From: Rhynchosporium graminicola
Taxonomy: Eukaryota > Ascomycota > Leotiomycetes > Helotiales > Ploettnerulaceae
Length of the DNA: 64,000 nucleotides
Direction of reading: 5' to 3'
Assembly (NCBI GenBank): GCA_900074885.1
Contig: FJUW01000043.1
Span: forward strand, 186,001-250,000
Every line of letters starts with the position of its first letter. The first letter of the stretch is position 1. The translations under genes were made by a program, and so were the position numbers. This document shows, piece after piece, positions 10,570 to 22,212 of the stretch. Under the pieces are notes generated by a model that worked only from the letters and a program-made list of their open reading frames with translations, was not told where the DNA came from and made no database searches.

Positions 10570-13500
10570 ATGCTGCTCGGCCGCCAAGGTAGCAATAATA
10601 ATCGACGCGCAAACCGTTCTTCAAGAGGAAGAGGACAAGATTCGATGAGTCGAGGAGCTTCAAACTCCTTCAGTAAGTTGAAAGTGGATTTCTCTATTCC
10701 CAAGGGTCCTACAGCTGTGCGCGAGTCTACGAACATCCCCCAGTCACGGACTCGCGGTCGCGCGATATACAAGAAACCTTACTCAAAGGATGCAACAGCA
10801 GGTACCGCCAGCACGCCGAATGCCTTCGAAAAAGAGCGCCTCGAGAATGCTGCGAAGAGAACCCAACGAGAGAAGGGAGCAATGGTCATCGAGCGAGGAG
10901 GTAGGGGAGGAAAGGGTCCGTATTACCAGAAGGATTTCAAGAGAGTATAGACTGAGCAAGATCCAGGCTCCTTCAGCAAGCCGCCATCTCCACCGACTCC
11001 TCCTTACGTGGCCACGTCATCTGTCTTTGGAGGGTCAGCTCCAGCAACTTTGAATCCATTTGCGCCGAAAGCTAGCAGTCCATTGAGCATGCATGATTCA
11101 ACCACGAACTCGTCTTCATTTGGCGCACCTTCAAAACCAGAGGCAACGAATGTTTTCGGGAAGCCAACAACTACTTATTTCGGTGCCTCATCGTTAACAG
11201 ATGCCACTACGAGCTCTTTCAATAATCCGAGTACGAATGCGAATCCGTTTGAGGCACCTTCGAAACCAGACGCTGGTACGAATACGTTTGGGTCTTTTTC
11301 CTTTGGTGCGCCTTCGACTGCGGACACCACATTAAGCCAGAATGATAAGCTAAATTCGGCTGTAAACTCAGTCGGCCCGCCCTTGAACCCTGCGGCGACC
11401 CTTAAGGCATCCGGTGCCTTCGGAGCGGCGACATCGAGTCCCTGGTCGAAGCCATCCTTTGGCAGTTTTGGGGGACAGTCTACACCAAACTCATTCTCAG
11501 AAGCCGCCACAAACGGGAACCAGATTTCTGATGCTCCAGCTCAGTCAAAGCCTAGCCTATTTGGCATCACAAATGGTAGCTTCTCTGGCCTACCATCGAA
11601 CACGACGAACTCATTTGGTTCTTTGGAGAAAACCAGCACAAGCCCGTTTGGTGCTACAAAGACTCCATTTGGTGCTTCCAATGGCACACCTAGCCCCACG
11701 GGGGGTTTCACACAACCAAGTACGAATGGGATCCATTCGAAATCGAGTCCTTTTGCTACGGCTAAGCCAGCTGTCATTTCCACGCCTCCTATGCTGTACA
11801 AAACGCCCTCATCTTCTGGACCTCCTACTGCTATCAGGCCAGCTGCAAACTCACTAGCAGCCAAAGTTGAACAGCAATTAAAGAAGGATAGGATCGCTCC
11901 ACCCCAGATGCCTACCTACGACCTGATGTATGAACGTCAACTGCTCTCTGTTCCCGAAATTCTTAGGCATGTTCAGGAATACAAGGCATACCAGGAAAAG
12001 GTCCGAAGCTCTCTCATGAAGGCAGGTTTGATCGACGATCCAGACAAGCCAAAATCCCTGAAAGATGCCATCGATTTCAAGGGCACATGCGAAGATATGT
12101 GCCCACAGCTTGAGAAGATTGAGAGATTGTCAGAAGGCCGTGTTGATGTTGCAGAGAAGGGTGCACAAGCTGACGGGACCCCTACTCGACATGCAGTCAT
12201 GGATAAAATGGTCAAAATTCTAGCACGTTCATCTGCAGGTCAATCGGCTCCTCTGCCAAGCGAGGTCAGAACCACCGCGGCTCTCCGACGCACGGTCGAC
12301 TATCTGATGAAGGATGTATTGAATGAATCGAATATATCTAAAGTTCACGGGTTCCTTTGGAATCGAACTCGCGCCATTCGACGAGATTTTGTGTTTCACT
12401 CTTTTATGAGTCCACCTGAGCTTGTGGATCAGGTTTACTGTCTAGAGACTATCGCCAGATTCCATACCATTGCATTGCATCTAATGTCAAAACCTGAAAA
12501 TTACTCGGAAACTTTCGACACTCACCAGGAATTCGAACAGCTTGGCAATACCATGATTTCTCTCATGCAAGCATACGGTGATTGCAAAGCAAATGGAGTT
12601 AGTTGTCCAAACGAAGCCGAGTTTCGGGCATATTTGGTAGTTATCCAGCGGAAATCGAATCCTGGACTATTGGAAATGGTGCATAGCTGGGGTTGGGATC
12701 TCTTTGAAGCTAAGGAGGTCAAGATTGCGCTCGCGATGGCGGAAGCGCTCGGAAACACGTGGGACACGTATGGTCCCCTCAAACCAACAGCGCCGACCGA
12801 CCTAGCGCAAAATGCATTCTCTCGATTCTTCGACATCGTTGAAGACAAGAATACATCCTATACTATGGCTTGTTTTGCAGAGATCTGGTTCAACGATGCT
12901 CGCGAGGCGATCATCAGAACTATTCTCGCTTCATACCGGAAACAAAAATATCAAGCCAAGGACTGGACTGTTCCAGTCTTGAACAAGTACCTTAAATTCG
13001 ACGACGAGAACGACATTATCCCTTGGTGCGAGGCTCGTGATGTCGTGCTTGAAGAAGCTGATGATGGCTCGACTTACTTGTCAATTGAACCTGGCAACGT
13101 GCTTAACCACATTGAGGGCAAACAATACCACTCACATCCCTATGTGGAAAGGAAACGAGGTAGCCATTCATTGCAACACGTATTATACAATACTGTGTAT
13201 GAAGGAGCTGGTGGTGGGAGTTCGCAGAGTGAGGACGGGGAAGAGGATGGTCTCTTTGTGAAGCAGGCCCATCCATTACCGAGATCAATTAGTGATACAA
13301 AGCCAATTCGTTTCGGCCCATCACCTGGGGAAGGCTTTGATCAGAATTCATCTCTTACCAATAAATTTCCTTTATCCACAGAGGAAAATCGAACAAAGCC
13401 AGCGTCACTATTTGATCGTGTTGGTACCACGAAGACTTCTGATGTTCCTTATGGCTTTCCTTCCGGGGCGAGCCAGCCTGTCTCACAGCTAAATCTGACG

Positions 13501-15243
13501 GAGCCGAAACCAACCTCGATGTTTGCACCTCAACCAACAACGGGAGCCCAGTCGAGATTCACAAGACAAGCAGCCGCTACAGATAATTCTACCATACCAA
13601 ACGGGCCAATGAACGGCACATCATCATTTCTTCCAACGCAGCCAGCGAATGGTCCCTCTTCGTTCTTCCCAAATCAACAAACGAATCAAGGATTTAGCTT
13701 CTTGAAGCCGAGTACAGGGACCACACCCGCCACAAAGCCGCCATCGCTGCCCATTGAGTCATCTGGTAACAAAGCCCCTCCTGTTACCTTCTTTACACCA
13801 CAAAATTCGACGCCAACCTCCATGCCCTCGCCTTTTGATATCGGGACGACTAATACTGCCCCAGCTGCCACACCGAAGCACGTTTCGGATTTTCCTCAGC
13901 AGCAAATTTCGAACCCGCCACCACCTGCGACGGTCTTAAATCTACCAGACTCTCCCAAAAAACCATTGCCTGCATTTTTTGGAACGCCTACACCCCCAAT
14001 TTCGAACCAAGGTCTTGCCAGCGGAGGATCTCTGTCTAATAGCAACACACCAAAGGAGACCCATGGAGCTCCCATCTTCCAGATTGCCCCAGCTACGCAA
14101 CAGAATCCGGCAGTCGTATCAAACTCACCCCCTCCACCTTTTGACAGATTTTCTGGGTTGACAGACTGGTTCGCCCTTGGTACCGAGGGCATAATTGAAC
14201 AATTCACCAATTTTCATGTCGAAAACGTTCTGCGCACCGCGTTCCTGCAGTTTGAGAGAGAAGAATGCGCACGAATCAACAAAGAGGCAGAAGAGTCGGC
14301 CCAGGCTGAGGCGGATATGTTTCGGTACAGGAGCTTAGTCACGAAGTACGGGTATTTGTGGAGGGAACAAGCCCGCATTAAATGGCTGAAGCGAAGAGGG
14401 AGGGAAGCCCGAAAAAACAGGCGGGATATGGCAGAGAGTTATAGGGCATCTAAGGCGGCCGAATCGGCAGCTATTGTAGAAAATTTCCGGGCATCAACGT
14501 CCAAGCAAAGGAAGGGTGGTCTCGAAAGCATTTTCAGTTTGCCTGGTAGATCGGATGGAGCTTCCGACACGAATGGCGAATCTAAAGAGCTGGTGAAAGC
14601 AGATACAAAGTCTCCACACAAGCGGCAAAGGTCACAGCAGTCTAAACGGTCCAAGATTAGCCAGTCCTCCACTGCAAGCAAACATGAACGTGGGAAGTCG
14701 GAGAATCCATTGCGGGGCTCTCTGATATCGGACCAATCCTATCTGCAGGGTGGTTCAAGGATACACCTTATGTCTGCGCGCAACATTCGCGACGAGCAGC
14801 ATCGCACACAGCTCAGCGGGGTGCAGACCGACTATTTCCGCCTCAAGGCTAGAGGTATATCAACTCTTCACGATGGAACGCCACTTGCGAATTCGGCAGC
14901 ACAGAATATGCTGAAGACGAAGCGGTCCTTCGATGGATTCATTAGACCAGCTACGCCTCAGCAGTCCAGAGAACAATCAACACCTAAAAGTGTTCCTGCC
15001 AAGGCTGGCGTACCTGAGATCAATGGTTATTTCGGCGATGAAGGGGAGAATATTGAGGCGTTAAAGGCGCGTGCGAGGGCTATCATGTTGGAGAGGAAGA
15101 ACTCAGGACAGAAAAGATCGTATGACGACGAGGACGAAGAGCTGTTCGCAAGGGCGAAACGGATCAGGGAACAGATGGAGGAGGGCGAGAATTACTACAA
15201 GAAAGAATTAGAGCGGAATTCGGAAAGTCGGAGTACATCATAG
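10570..15243 (+). CDS. SAC3: SAC3/GANP family protein, TREX-2 mRNA export scaffold
   Basis: Scaffold of the TREX-2 complex that links transcribing chromatin to the nuclear pore basket for mRNA export. Proposed exons are 10570-10900 and 10967-15243 (about 1535 aa). The two parts lie in the same frame but are separated by a TAG at 10948; a 66-nt GT-AG intron removes it and keeps phase. The N-terminal part is basic and RG-rich and contains FSKLKVDFSIPKGP. A stretch around residues 125-400 is rich in FG dipeptides (FGAP, FGKP, FGSF), as expected for contact with export receptors. The SAC3/GANP helical domain follows at about 430-760 (GTCEDMCP, RAIRRDF, LETIARFH). A basic helix near residues 1205-1290 fits the Sus1/Cdc31-binding region. 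Start at 10570 is the first in-frame ATG; a longer N-terminus cannot be excluded. Confidence 0.92.
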
Positions 15244-17364
15244 ACGATGCACAGCATAGCATTGGGAGTTCTGGAACAGGGAAAATTTTTGGCAGCTAGG
15301 ATCAACAGCGCTTTTCGGACAGGAAATTGTGCACGCATTTGCATGGCGTTTTGAGGCGATCTTGTATAGTAAAGGATACCCTTTCTGGGATGTGGGAATA
15401 TGATATCAGGCCTGTGTGTAAGAGAGAATATGATTCTTCCAATGATCATCTGGCTCGGTCTCAACTTGAATTCTGTGCTTTCGCTTATAGTAAGATCTTC
15501 CGATCGACGTTTCACCTGTGTCTACCGTTGCGTTGGGAGCTCAGCCAGAATCTGAAGTCAAAATGCGTCCTCGGATCCTGCTCCTGTGATTTTTGAGACC
15601 TTTCTAGCGTCTGAAGTCCACTAAATCTTACAAATCATGAAAATGTCACAGGATATCTATATTATGCATTGTCCCACCAGACATGAAATGGGTAGGTCCG
15701 CCTCGTGCGAGACGCACAATGGCACACTTTACATCCAAGGCACTATTTAAACAGAACCTGAATGCTTTTTAAACGCATAAAGTAGCGAATGGTCCGAACA
15801 GCAGGGCCAGAGGTGCTCTGCAGGTGATACAAACAGGAACCTTCTTCGCTATTAGTCTGTACAATAGCTACCTAGTGCAAGGCTGTCCGGAGAAGTTGGG
15901 GATTGGATGGAAGTGGCAGTGCCGATGGCAACACCCAGCGGCTTAATGGGTGAAGACATTGAAGCATACAGGCAAGTAGGATTGCAGGCGACGCTCAAGC
16001 CAACAATTGTATGCATCCTCATCTTTTACTCCGAAGTCTCGCTTCTGTCTACTTTGGGAGAAGTCATGGTTAGTAAATAAGTTCTTACTGCGAATTTCAT
16101 GATTGAGTGGCTTCGGCGGCTGCCAGTGTTGTCGAAAGCGTAGTTTCACACCTGCGGGCGGCCTCGTATCATCACATCCTTCTCGCTATCCCAAAAATGA
16201 GAGCGTATAGAACCTTTGGTTCGATAATAGGAACTCTATCTTCCAGCTCTTCCAACTAGAATTCTCTCTCTGAGTTGAGTAAAACCTGTTCGGTATATCT
16301 GGCCTCCAAACGACGCCACCATTTTCTGTCTAGGATTATTCTTCGCTCTCTGAGATCCATCCACCTCGTAGTTGTAACTAGAACGCCGCAACTCCTAGAG
16401 TTTCGAAGCTCGATTTGAAATCCTGTCAGGCAGTATACACACTGCCCCATGCAGAGCTTCTGGCGCAGAGTCCTTCTCGTCGTCGTGGGGAAGATTGCAA
16501 GGCATGTGCAGTAACAGATTCGACAAAGCGGACACAAGCAGAGGTACTCATACGACCCGTCAACAGCATGACCCTCGGCACACGTTTTGGGAGCAAGAGG
16601 TTCTTTTTAGTTCGGCGGAAGAGCAATCCATCCGTAATCTTTGTTTGGGAAAGACATAGACACGGTTAACACAACATCCCGTGTAAACGGTATACTTGAT
16701 ATTAAAGCGCTCAGCCGTTCACTGCAGTCTTTCCTTTGGAAACAGTGCTAACAACTCTCTGGAAGAAATTGGATGAGATGGTTTCTTGAATGTAAAGAGG
16801 AACCCCAGCTCAAATACTCCATGTCAAACCCTGCGTGTTTGCCGGTAATGCAGTAGACTATATCGCAACAATGTCCGCACATGATTTACCGATCATCGCC
16901 AGCAGCTAAAAGATCAGGGAATTATAAGCTCATTCTCTCGGCATTGTCCAGTTAAGTGAAGCCCTCTAGACCAAACCAAATTATAGCATGCAGAAGCGAG
17001 ATGGGCTGTCATGATTTGGACGATAGTGCTATGTGGAGCTTCTGCGTCATAGCGATGCTTCGAACACTTCGACGCTGGCTTGCCGATGGAAATGTAAGAT
17101 TCTCATCCGCTGCCCAAAAGCAAAGATTCTTCGTAGAGATAAGGGAATGGTTGTATAAAGAATCCGGACTCCAGAAAGTCATCTTCTGCTGTGGTCACAT
17201 GACTCAAGCTTAGGACTGATAAGGTTAGACTGAGACCACGAAAATTAGCGTCGGTAAAAATTAATTGGAAGGAAGCTCAAGAATATTTCCACGCCGATAA
17301 GAAGCTTCATTCACACCATTCACCCAACGACACGCAAAAGGGATCCTCGGAACAGCCAATCAAG
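15244..17364. other. 2.1-kb intergenic region between SAC3 and CBF5
   Basis: No frame longer than about 106 codons, and none looks like a known protein. One minus-strand frame at 16256-16537 is rich in cysteine but has the scattered composition of random sequence. The right end is the CBF5 promoter. A non-coding transcript is possible but nothing in the sequence shows it. Confidence 0.5.
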
Positions 17365-18980
17365 ATGGCTATGATCGTTGCGCCCAAAGATGCAGACTAC
17401 AGCATCAAGCCTGAAGCTGCCACTCCAGCAGCAGATTCGAGTGAATGGCCTCTTCTGCTGAAGAACTACACCAATTGTACGATTCTCTGCCTCAATTGCT
17501 GCAGAGATGGTGGACTGACTGATTGATAGTACTTGTACGCACTGGACACTTCACCCCCATTCCAGTTGGCTGCAATCCACTCAATCGCGATCTTAAATCA
17601 TACATCAGCTCTGGTGTGATCAATCTTGATAAGCCCTCGAACCCCTCCAGTCACGAAGTCGTCGCATGGGTAAAGCGCATGCTTAGGTAAACGAACTTCG
17701 AACTGCCTTCCTGGACAACTATGCTGACATGTATGCAGAGTTGAGAAAACTGGTCACAGTGGTACTCTCGATCCCAAGGTTACTGGATGCCTGATCGTCT
17801 GCATTGACCGCGCAACAAGACTTGTCAAGTCGCAACAAGGTGCCGGAAAGGAGTACGTGTGTGTCATCAGATTGCACGATAAGCTTCCAGGTGGTGAGGC
17901 ACAGTTTGCGCGAGCTCTTGAGACTTTGACTGGTGCCCTTTTCCAACGTCCTCCTTTGATCTCCGCCGTCAAGCGACAACTTCGAATCCGAACAATCCAC
18001 GAAAGCACGTTATACGAGTTTGACAACGAGAGACACTTGGGCGTTTTCTGGGTCAGCTGCGAGGCTGGAACATACATCCGTACTCTCTGTGTTCATTTGG
18101 GTCTATTGTTAGGTGTCGGTGCTCATATGCAAGAACTTCGCCGAGTTCGAAGTGGTGCCATGGACGAGCAAAAGGGAATGGTCACTCTCCACGACGTTTT
18201 GGATGCCCAATGGATGCAAGATAACACCCGCGACGAGTCCTACTTGAGGAGAGTTATTTCACCCCTTGAGACTCTTCTCACGACCTATAAGAGAATTGTC
18301 GTTAAGGACAGTGCTGTCAATGCTGTATGCTACGGTGCCAAGTTGATGATTCCCGGTTTACTGCGATATGGTATGTCTCTCTGCTCTATCTACCTTACTT
18401 AGCACTGACAAGATCCGCAGAGTCTGGGATTGAGGTTCACGAGGAGGTTGTATTGATGACAACTAAGGGCGAGGCCATTGCGTTAGGTATCGCACAAATG
18501 TCGACTGTTGAGCTCTCTACCTGCGATCACGGAGTTGTCGCGAAGGTCAAGCGTTGCATCATGGAGCGCGATCTTTACCCAAGAAGATGGGGATTAGGAC
18601 CCGTTGCTTTGGAGAAGAAGAAAATGAAGGCTGACGGAAAGCTTGACAAATACGGCCGAGCCAATGAAGCCACACCGGCGAAATGGAACACCGAGTACAA
18701 GGACTTCAATGCTCCTCTCGAAGGTTCTGCCCCAGCCAGTTCCGCCACAGTTGCTGCTATTGAGGCTGCTCCCAAGGTTGCTGCCTCATCGCCGGCCGCT
18801 ACTCCCGACCCAGATGTTTCCATGATTAGCAACGGTGTAGAGGAAAGTGGCAAGAAGCGCAAGAGACACGAGGGTGAGACGGCAGAAGAGAAGGCGGAGC
18901 GCAAGCGCAAGAAGAAGGAGAAGAAAGAGAAGAAGGCGAAGAAGGAAGGCAAGAAGGTTGAGGACAGTGATAGTGATTGA
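17365..18980 (+). CDS. CBF5: H/ACA snoRNP pseudouridine synthase Cbf5 (dyskerin)
   Basis: Catalytic subunit of nucleolar H/ACA ribonucleoproteins, which convert uridine to pseudouridine in rRNA and snRNA under guide-RNA control. Four exons, 17365-17476, 17530-17686, 17739-18370 and 18421-18980, give 486 aa, near the 483 aa of yeast Cbf5. Exon 2 contains the dyskerin-type [20 protein letters not shown] leading to SSHEVVAW. Exon 3 opens with the TruB catalytic motif [16 protein letters not shown], whose Asp is the nucleophile, followed by [10 protein letters not shown] and [17 protein letters not shown] domain follows ([19 protein letters not shown]). The C-terminus is a Lys/Glu-rich tail ([11 protein letters not shown], then EDSDSD), a nucleolar-type KKE tail. 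All three introns are about 50 nt with standard signals. Confidence 0.97.
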
Positions 18981-21900
18981 TCGGATAAATGTGGGACAAG
19001 GGCTTGTTTGGTGTGCATATTCCATACGGCGTTCGTGTAACATACTTGCTGAAGGGCAGGGTAAGGTCAAAAGGAGTTGTAGGAAATTGATTTTTTGATA
19101 AGTAATCAAGCTGCATAGTTTTCGCGACATCTATCGAAAGAAGGACGACCCTTGGTTTCTCACGTTTCAATCTGAGTTTTGCTTGTCCTTGGATCGAGTG
19201 GTATGGTGGCAAGTCTTTACAATATTGACTGGTTTTTACGTTCTCAGTTCTTCATTATGGGATGCCACTACTATTTTGGGATCGATGTTCTTCAGCGAAG
19301 TCATACATTCATTGTCTGGTAATTCCTACACTGATGTGCAACATTCCATCCGTTCACGCCTCTTGTTCCGGCACCTTGGCCAGTCAATTCGAATGTTGGT
19401 TCCGGCGTCATATCTCCAGCACACGTAACTCCTTGCCGGAGATAGTCCAAGCAGTGGCTAAGATGCGAGCCGCGATTCATGTAGGATATTTCTCTCTCCT
19501 TTTGCATATTCTCGAAGGCCGTCTTCAAACCTGCCTACGATTGTATGGGTCGTTAGCATGGTTAGGACAAGCGTCAAGAGAGGAGCCTTGTAGAGTCCTC
19601 TATCTGACTCAGATTGCGGAGTGTCTTTTTCCATATCTGGATAACCTCACCTTCGTCAGAAAGGCGCAAGCTACTCAGGCATAAGGTATCCGAGTTCCAC
19701 TCCGATGCACTTCATGCTGAAGGTCAACAGTATCTCCTGACCAGATCTGCCTGTTGGGTTTTCGACTGCGGCTTTGGAGACTCCTTTCGATGAGACATGC
19801 TGCCAAAGCCGAACGTAAGGACTAGCTAAATATGTTTAGAACCGTATCAGAGCGGGACGAAGAATCATGGGCCTGGGGAAATGGAGCTGGCCGCCATCGA
19901 CGTTGTCCTGCCCGTGACTCGCAACTATCGAGCTTCAGCTACATTGCCAGCGCAGTGTGGCTTGCATGCAGGGCGACCTGAACAGTCTGATAGACAATAT
20001 CCTCGATCCCAAGCCTGCTTGAGAGTGTAGCTGTTCGCAACCAACCACATGGATCTCAAGGTAAGCAGAGGCTGGAGTGAGCGAAAAAGGGGTAGCCTGA
20101 CTTGGCGTTCAACATGCTCTGAGCCTTTTGGTAATTTGCTCGCTAGGACTGCGTTCTAGACGTAACAAGTGAGCCTCGTTCTGTTGACGGAGGGAATTTC
20201 GATACTTCTTACATCTGTCGGGATGAAAGTACTTACTAGGAAAGTTTTTGGACACTGTCCCGAACGCGACCTCATTCTAGGATAGAAATCTTCTGTCTAT
20301 ATTGCATAATGAGTGTAGGAGATACCTTCCTTGAAAATATGTCTGCAGAGGCTGAATGTAGGATAACCACACATGCTACAATAACACCTGCTGTACTACA
20401 ACAAAGTATCTTGGGGGAAGTTCCCACACTCAGTATTCAGCCCAGAAATGGCTAAACTGGACCTCAGTCTCCAGAGAAAACAGTTGCGTTGAGAAAACAA
20501 TCACGTTCGCTTGACGGCCATGATAATTTACTGGAAAGTAAGAACATTTTAGCAGTAACATCCTGCAGTTTTCACCTTTAAGGTGTGGGTTAGAGAATCA
20601 CTGGCTCCATCTGCCCGCGTTGAAAATGACTAGCTCCGAAATATCCTCCAAGGCAGGGCGCGGTCCACGGACGATGTGCCATTTGGACGGGATCCAAGGT
20701 TCGGTAGGGACACTGTTCAAGTAAGGCAAGAAGGAACCGACGCCAGGCGGTAATGTAGCTACCCAACTCCCTTGCCTCTCGTGCTCGTTGATCCTGACCC
20801 CAAATGTACTCTCATGAGGAATCTACAGACATGGCAACGATACCGAAGCAACAAGTCAAGCCACACCAAATCCTGTTATGACAATCGGATACAGAAGGAC
20901 TAACGAGGTACGGAGAAGAAGCCTTGAGACCAAGATACATTCATCCACTGTCTCTACCAAGAACCAGACACGACATCGTTCAAAGTTCCGTCAAGCCATG
21001 CAAACATCATTTCCAGACCGTCCGTCTCCTATTCTCCATGTTTAAACAGAAGTGCTATAGCCTCACTGGAAAGGCAGTCGTCAGTCGTTGATTGCTAATA
21101 ATCCAAATTGACTGATTAGTGACTTCCTTCCTATTTCGCCTTGGACAGAGAGTATGCTGTGCTTGTGAGTAAGTATAACTCCCTAGTCCCTACGTTTTGA
21201 AAAATTTGGGTTCCTTTGGCAAATGGGTTTGTGATGCCACAATATAATACTGTGGGTCAAGAACGGTAATAAGCTGTTGAGAAGAGTAAAATCACACCGA
21301 AATCGATGACCACTTGTGACTGGGTAAGAGAGGTGCTTCGGTGTTTCGGGGTAGACACGAAGGTAGGTACAGGATATTAAGATGCCCTCCCATGACATAT
21401 ATATGCATTTGCAAAATGACGACCTACGAACCTCCCGTACTAGAGTCTCCGATACACTAGCCAAGTCGTCACCCACAATCGTTGCAGCAGGCATTGCACC
21501 GCATCAATGAGCACAAGTTTTTTTTTCAAGTTTTATTGTAGTGCAGTTGGCTGGCCTGGCTCGAATTAAAAGTACTGTACAGTGTATGCTTCCCCACGAG
21601 CGAATCTTCCTCGTCATGCACCTCTCTTCTCTTGTCGTCCCCAGCATGTGTTGACCGGAGCCAGCTTCCTTCTCTCTCCCCAAGATCACAAAACCAGCCA
21701 GCCATGGCTACCAGAAAAGAAAAAGACGAACGCAGCGCGAGCGTAACGGTTCCGGTCTTTCTCGTCTGCAATGGGGACGCATCCTGCTCTCGCAATAACA
21801 AAGCACAAGCGCAAAATGCAGACGTGCATGTGAGATGTCCTCGCATTCAGGAGCGGAAGATCTAACACGAAAGAGCCAAAGAAAGAGATAAACTATTGTG

Positions 21901-22212
21901 ACAAAAGCTTTTAGTCATTGCCCCCCTGAGCCGGTCAATGCCATCCCGTAGGTCAAAGCCTGTGAGCCAAAAAGAAATGCAGCAAAAGGCAACCTGTCTC
22001 TCGCACACCCTTCCGAAATGTGCGGAGCGAACAGAAAAGAGATCTGGTCTATTGGGTAGAGCGCGAGGTATCATCGTATGTAACAGAAAGGAAGGAACTT
22101 TTAAGACACGTTTTTGAAAAAGGCCCCGCCACAAATGCAATATTAGCCCACCAGTCTATGCACAAAGATTAGGATGCTTCTGAAAACACTTTTGTGTATG
22201 TTAACGGAATGC
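18981..22212. other. 3.2-kb convergent intergenic region between CBF5 and eIF4G
   Basis: CBF5 ends leftward and eIF4G ends rightward, so both 3' UTRs lie at the edges. The middle, roughly 19.7-21.1 kb, has almost no open frames. Frames of 60-140 codons near 19.2-19.7 and 21.2-22.1 kb do not resemble known proteins. No tRNA, snoRNA or transposon is recognisable by eye. Confidence 0.5.

Noticed and set aside
11175..11864. Long minus-strand frames opposite SAC3
   Set aside because: They mirror the low-complexity FG-rich coding strand and have no independent support.
16256..16537. Cys-rich 93-codon minus-strand frame
   Set aside because: Cysteines are scattered without a zinc-finger pattern, and the composition looks random.
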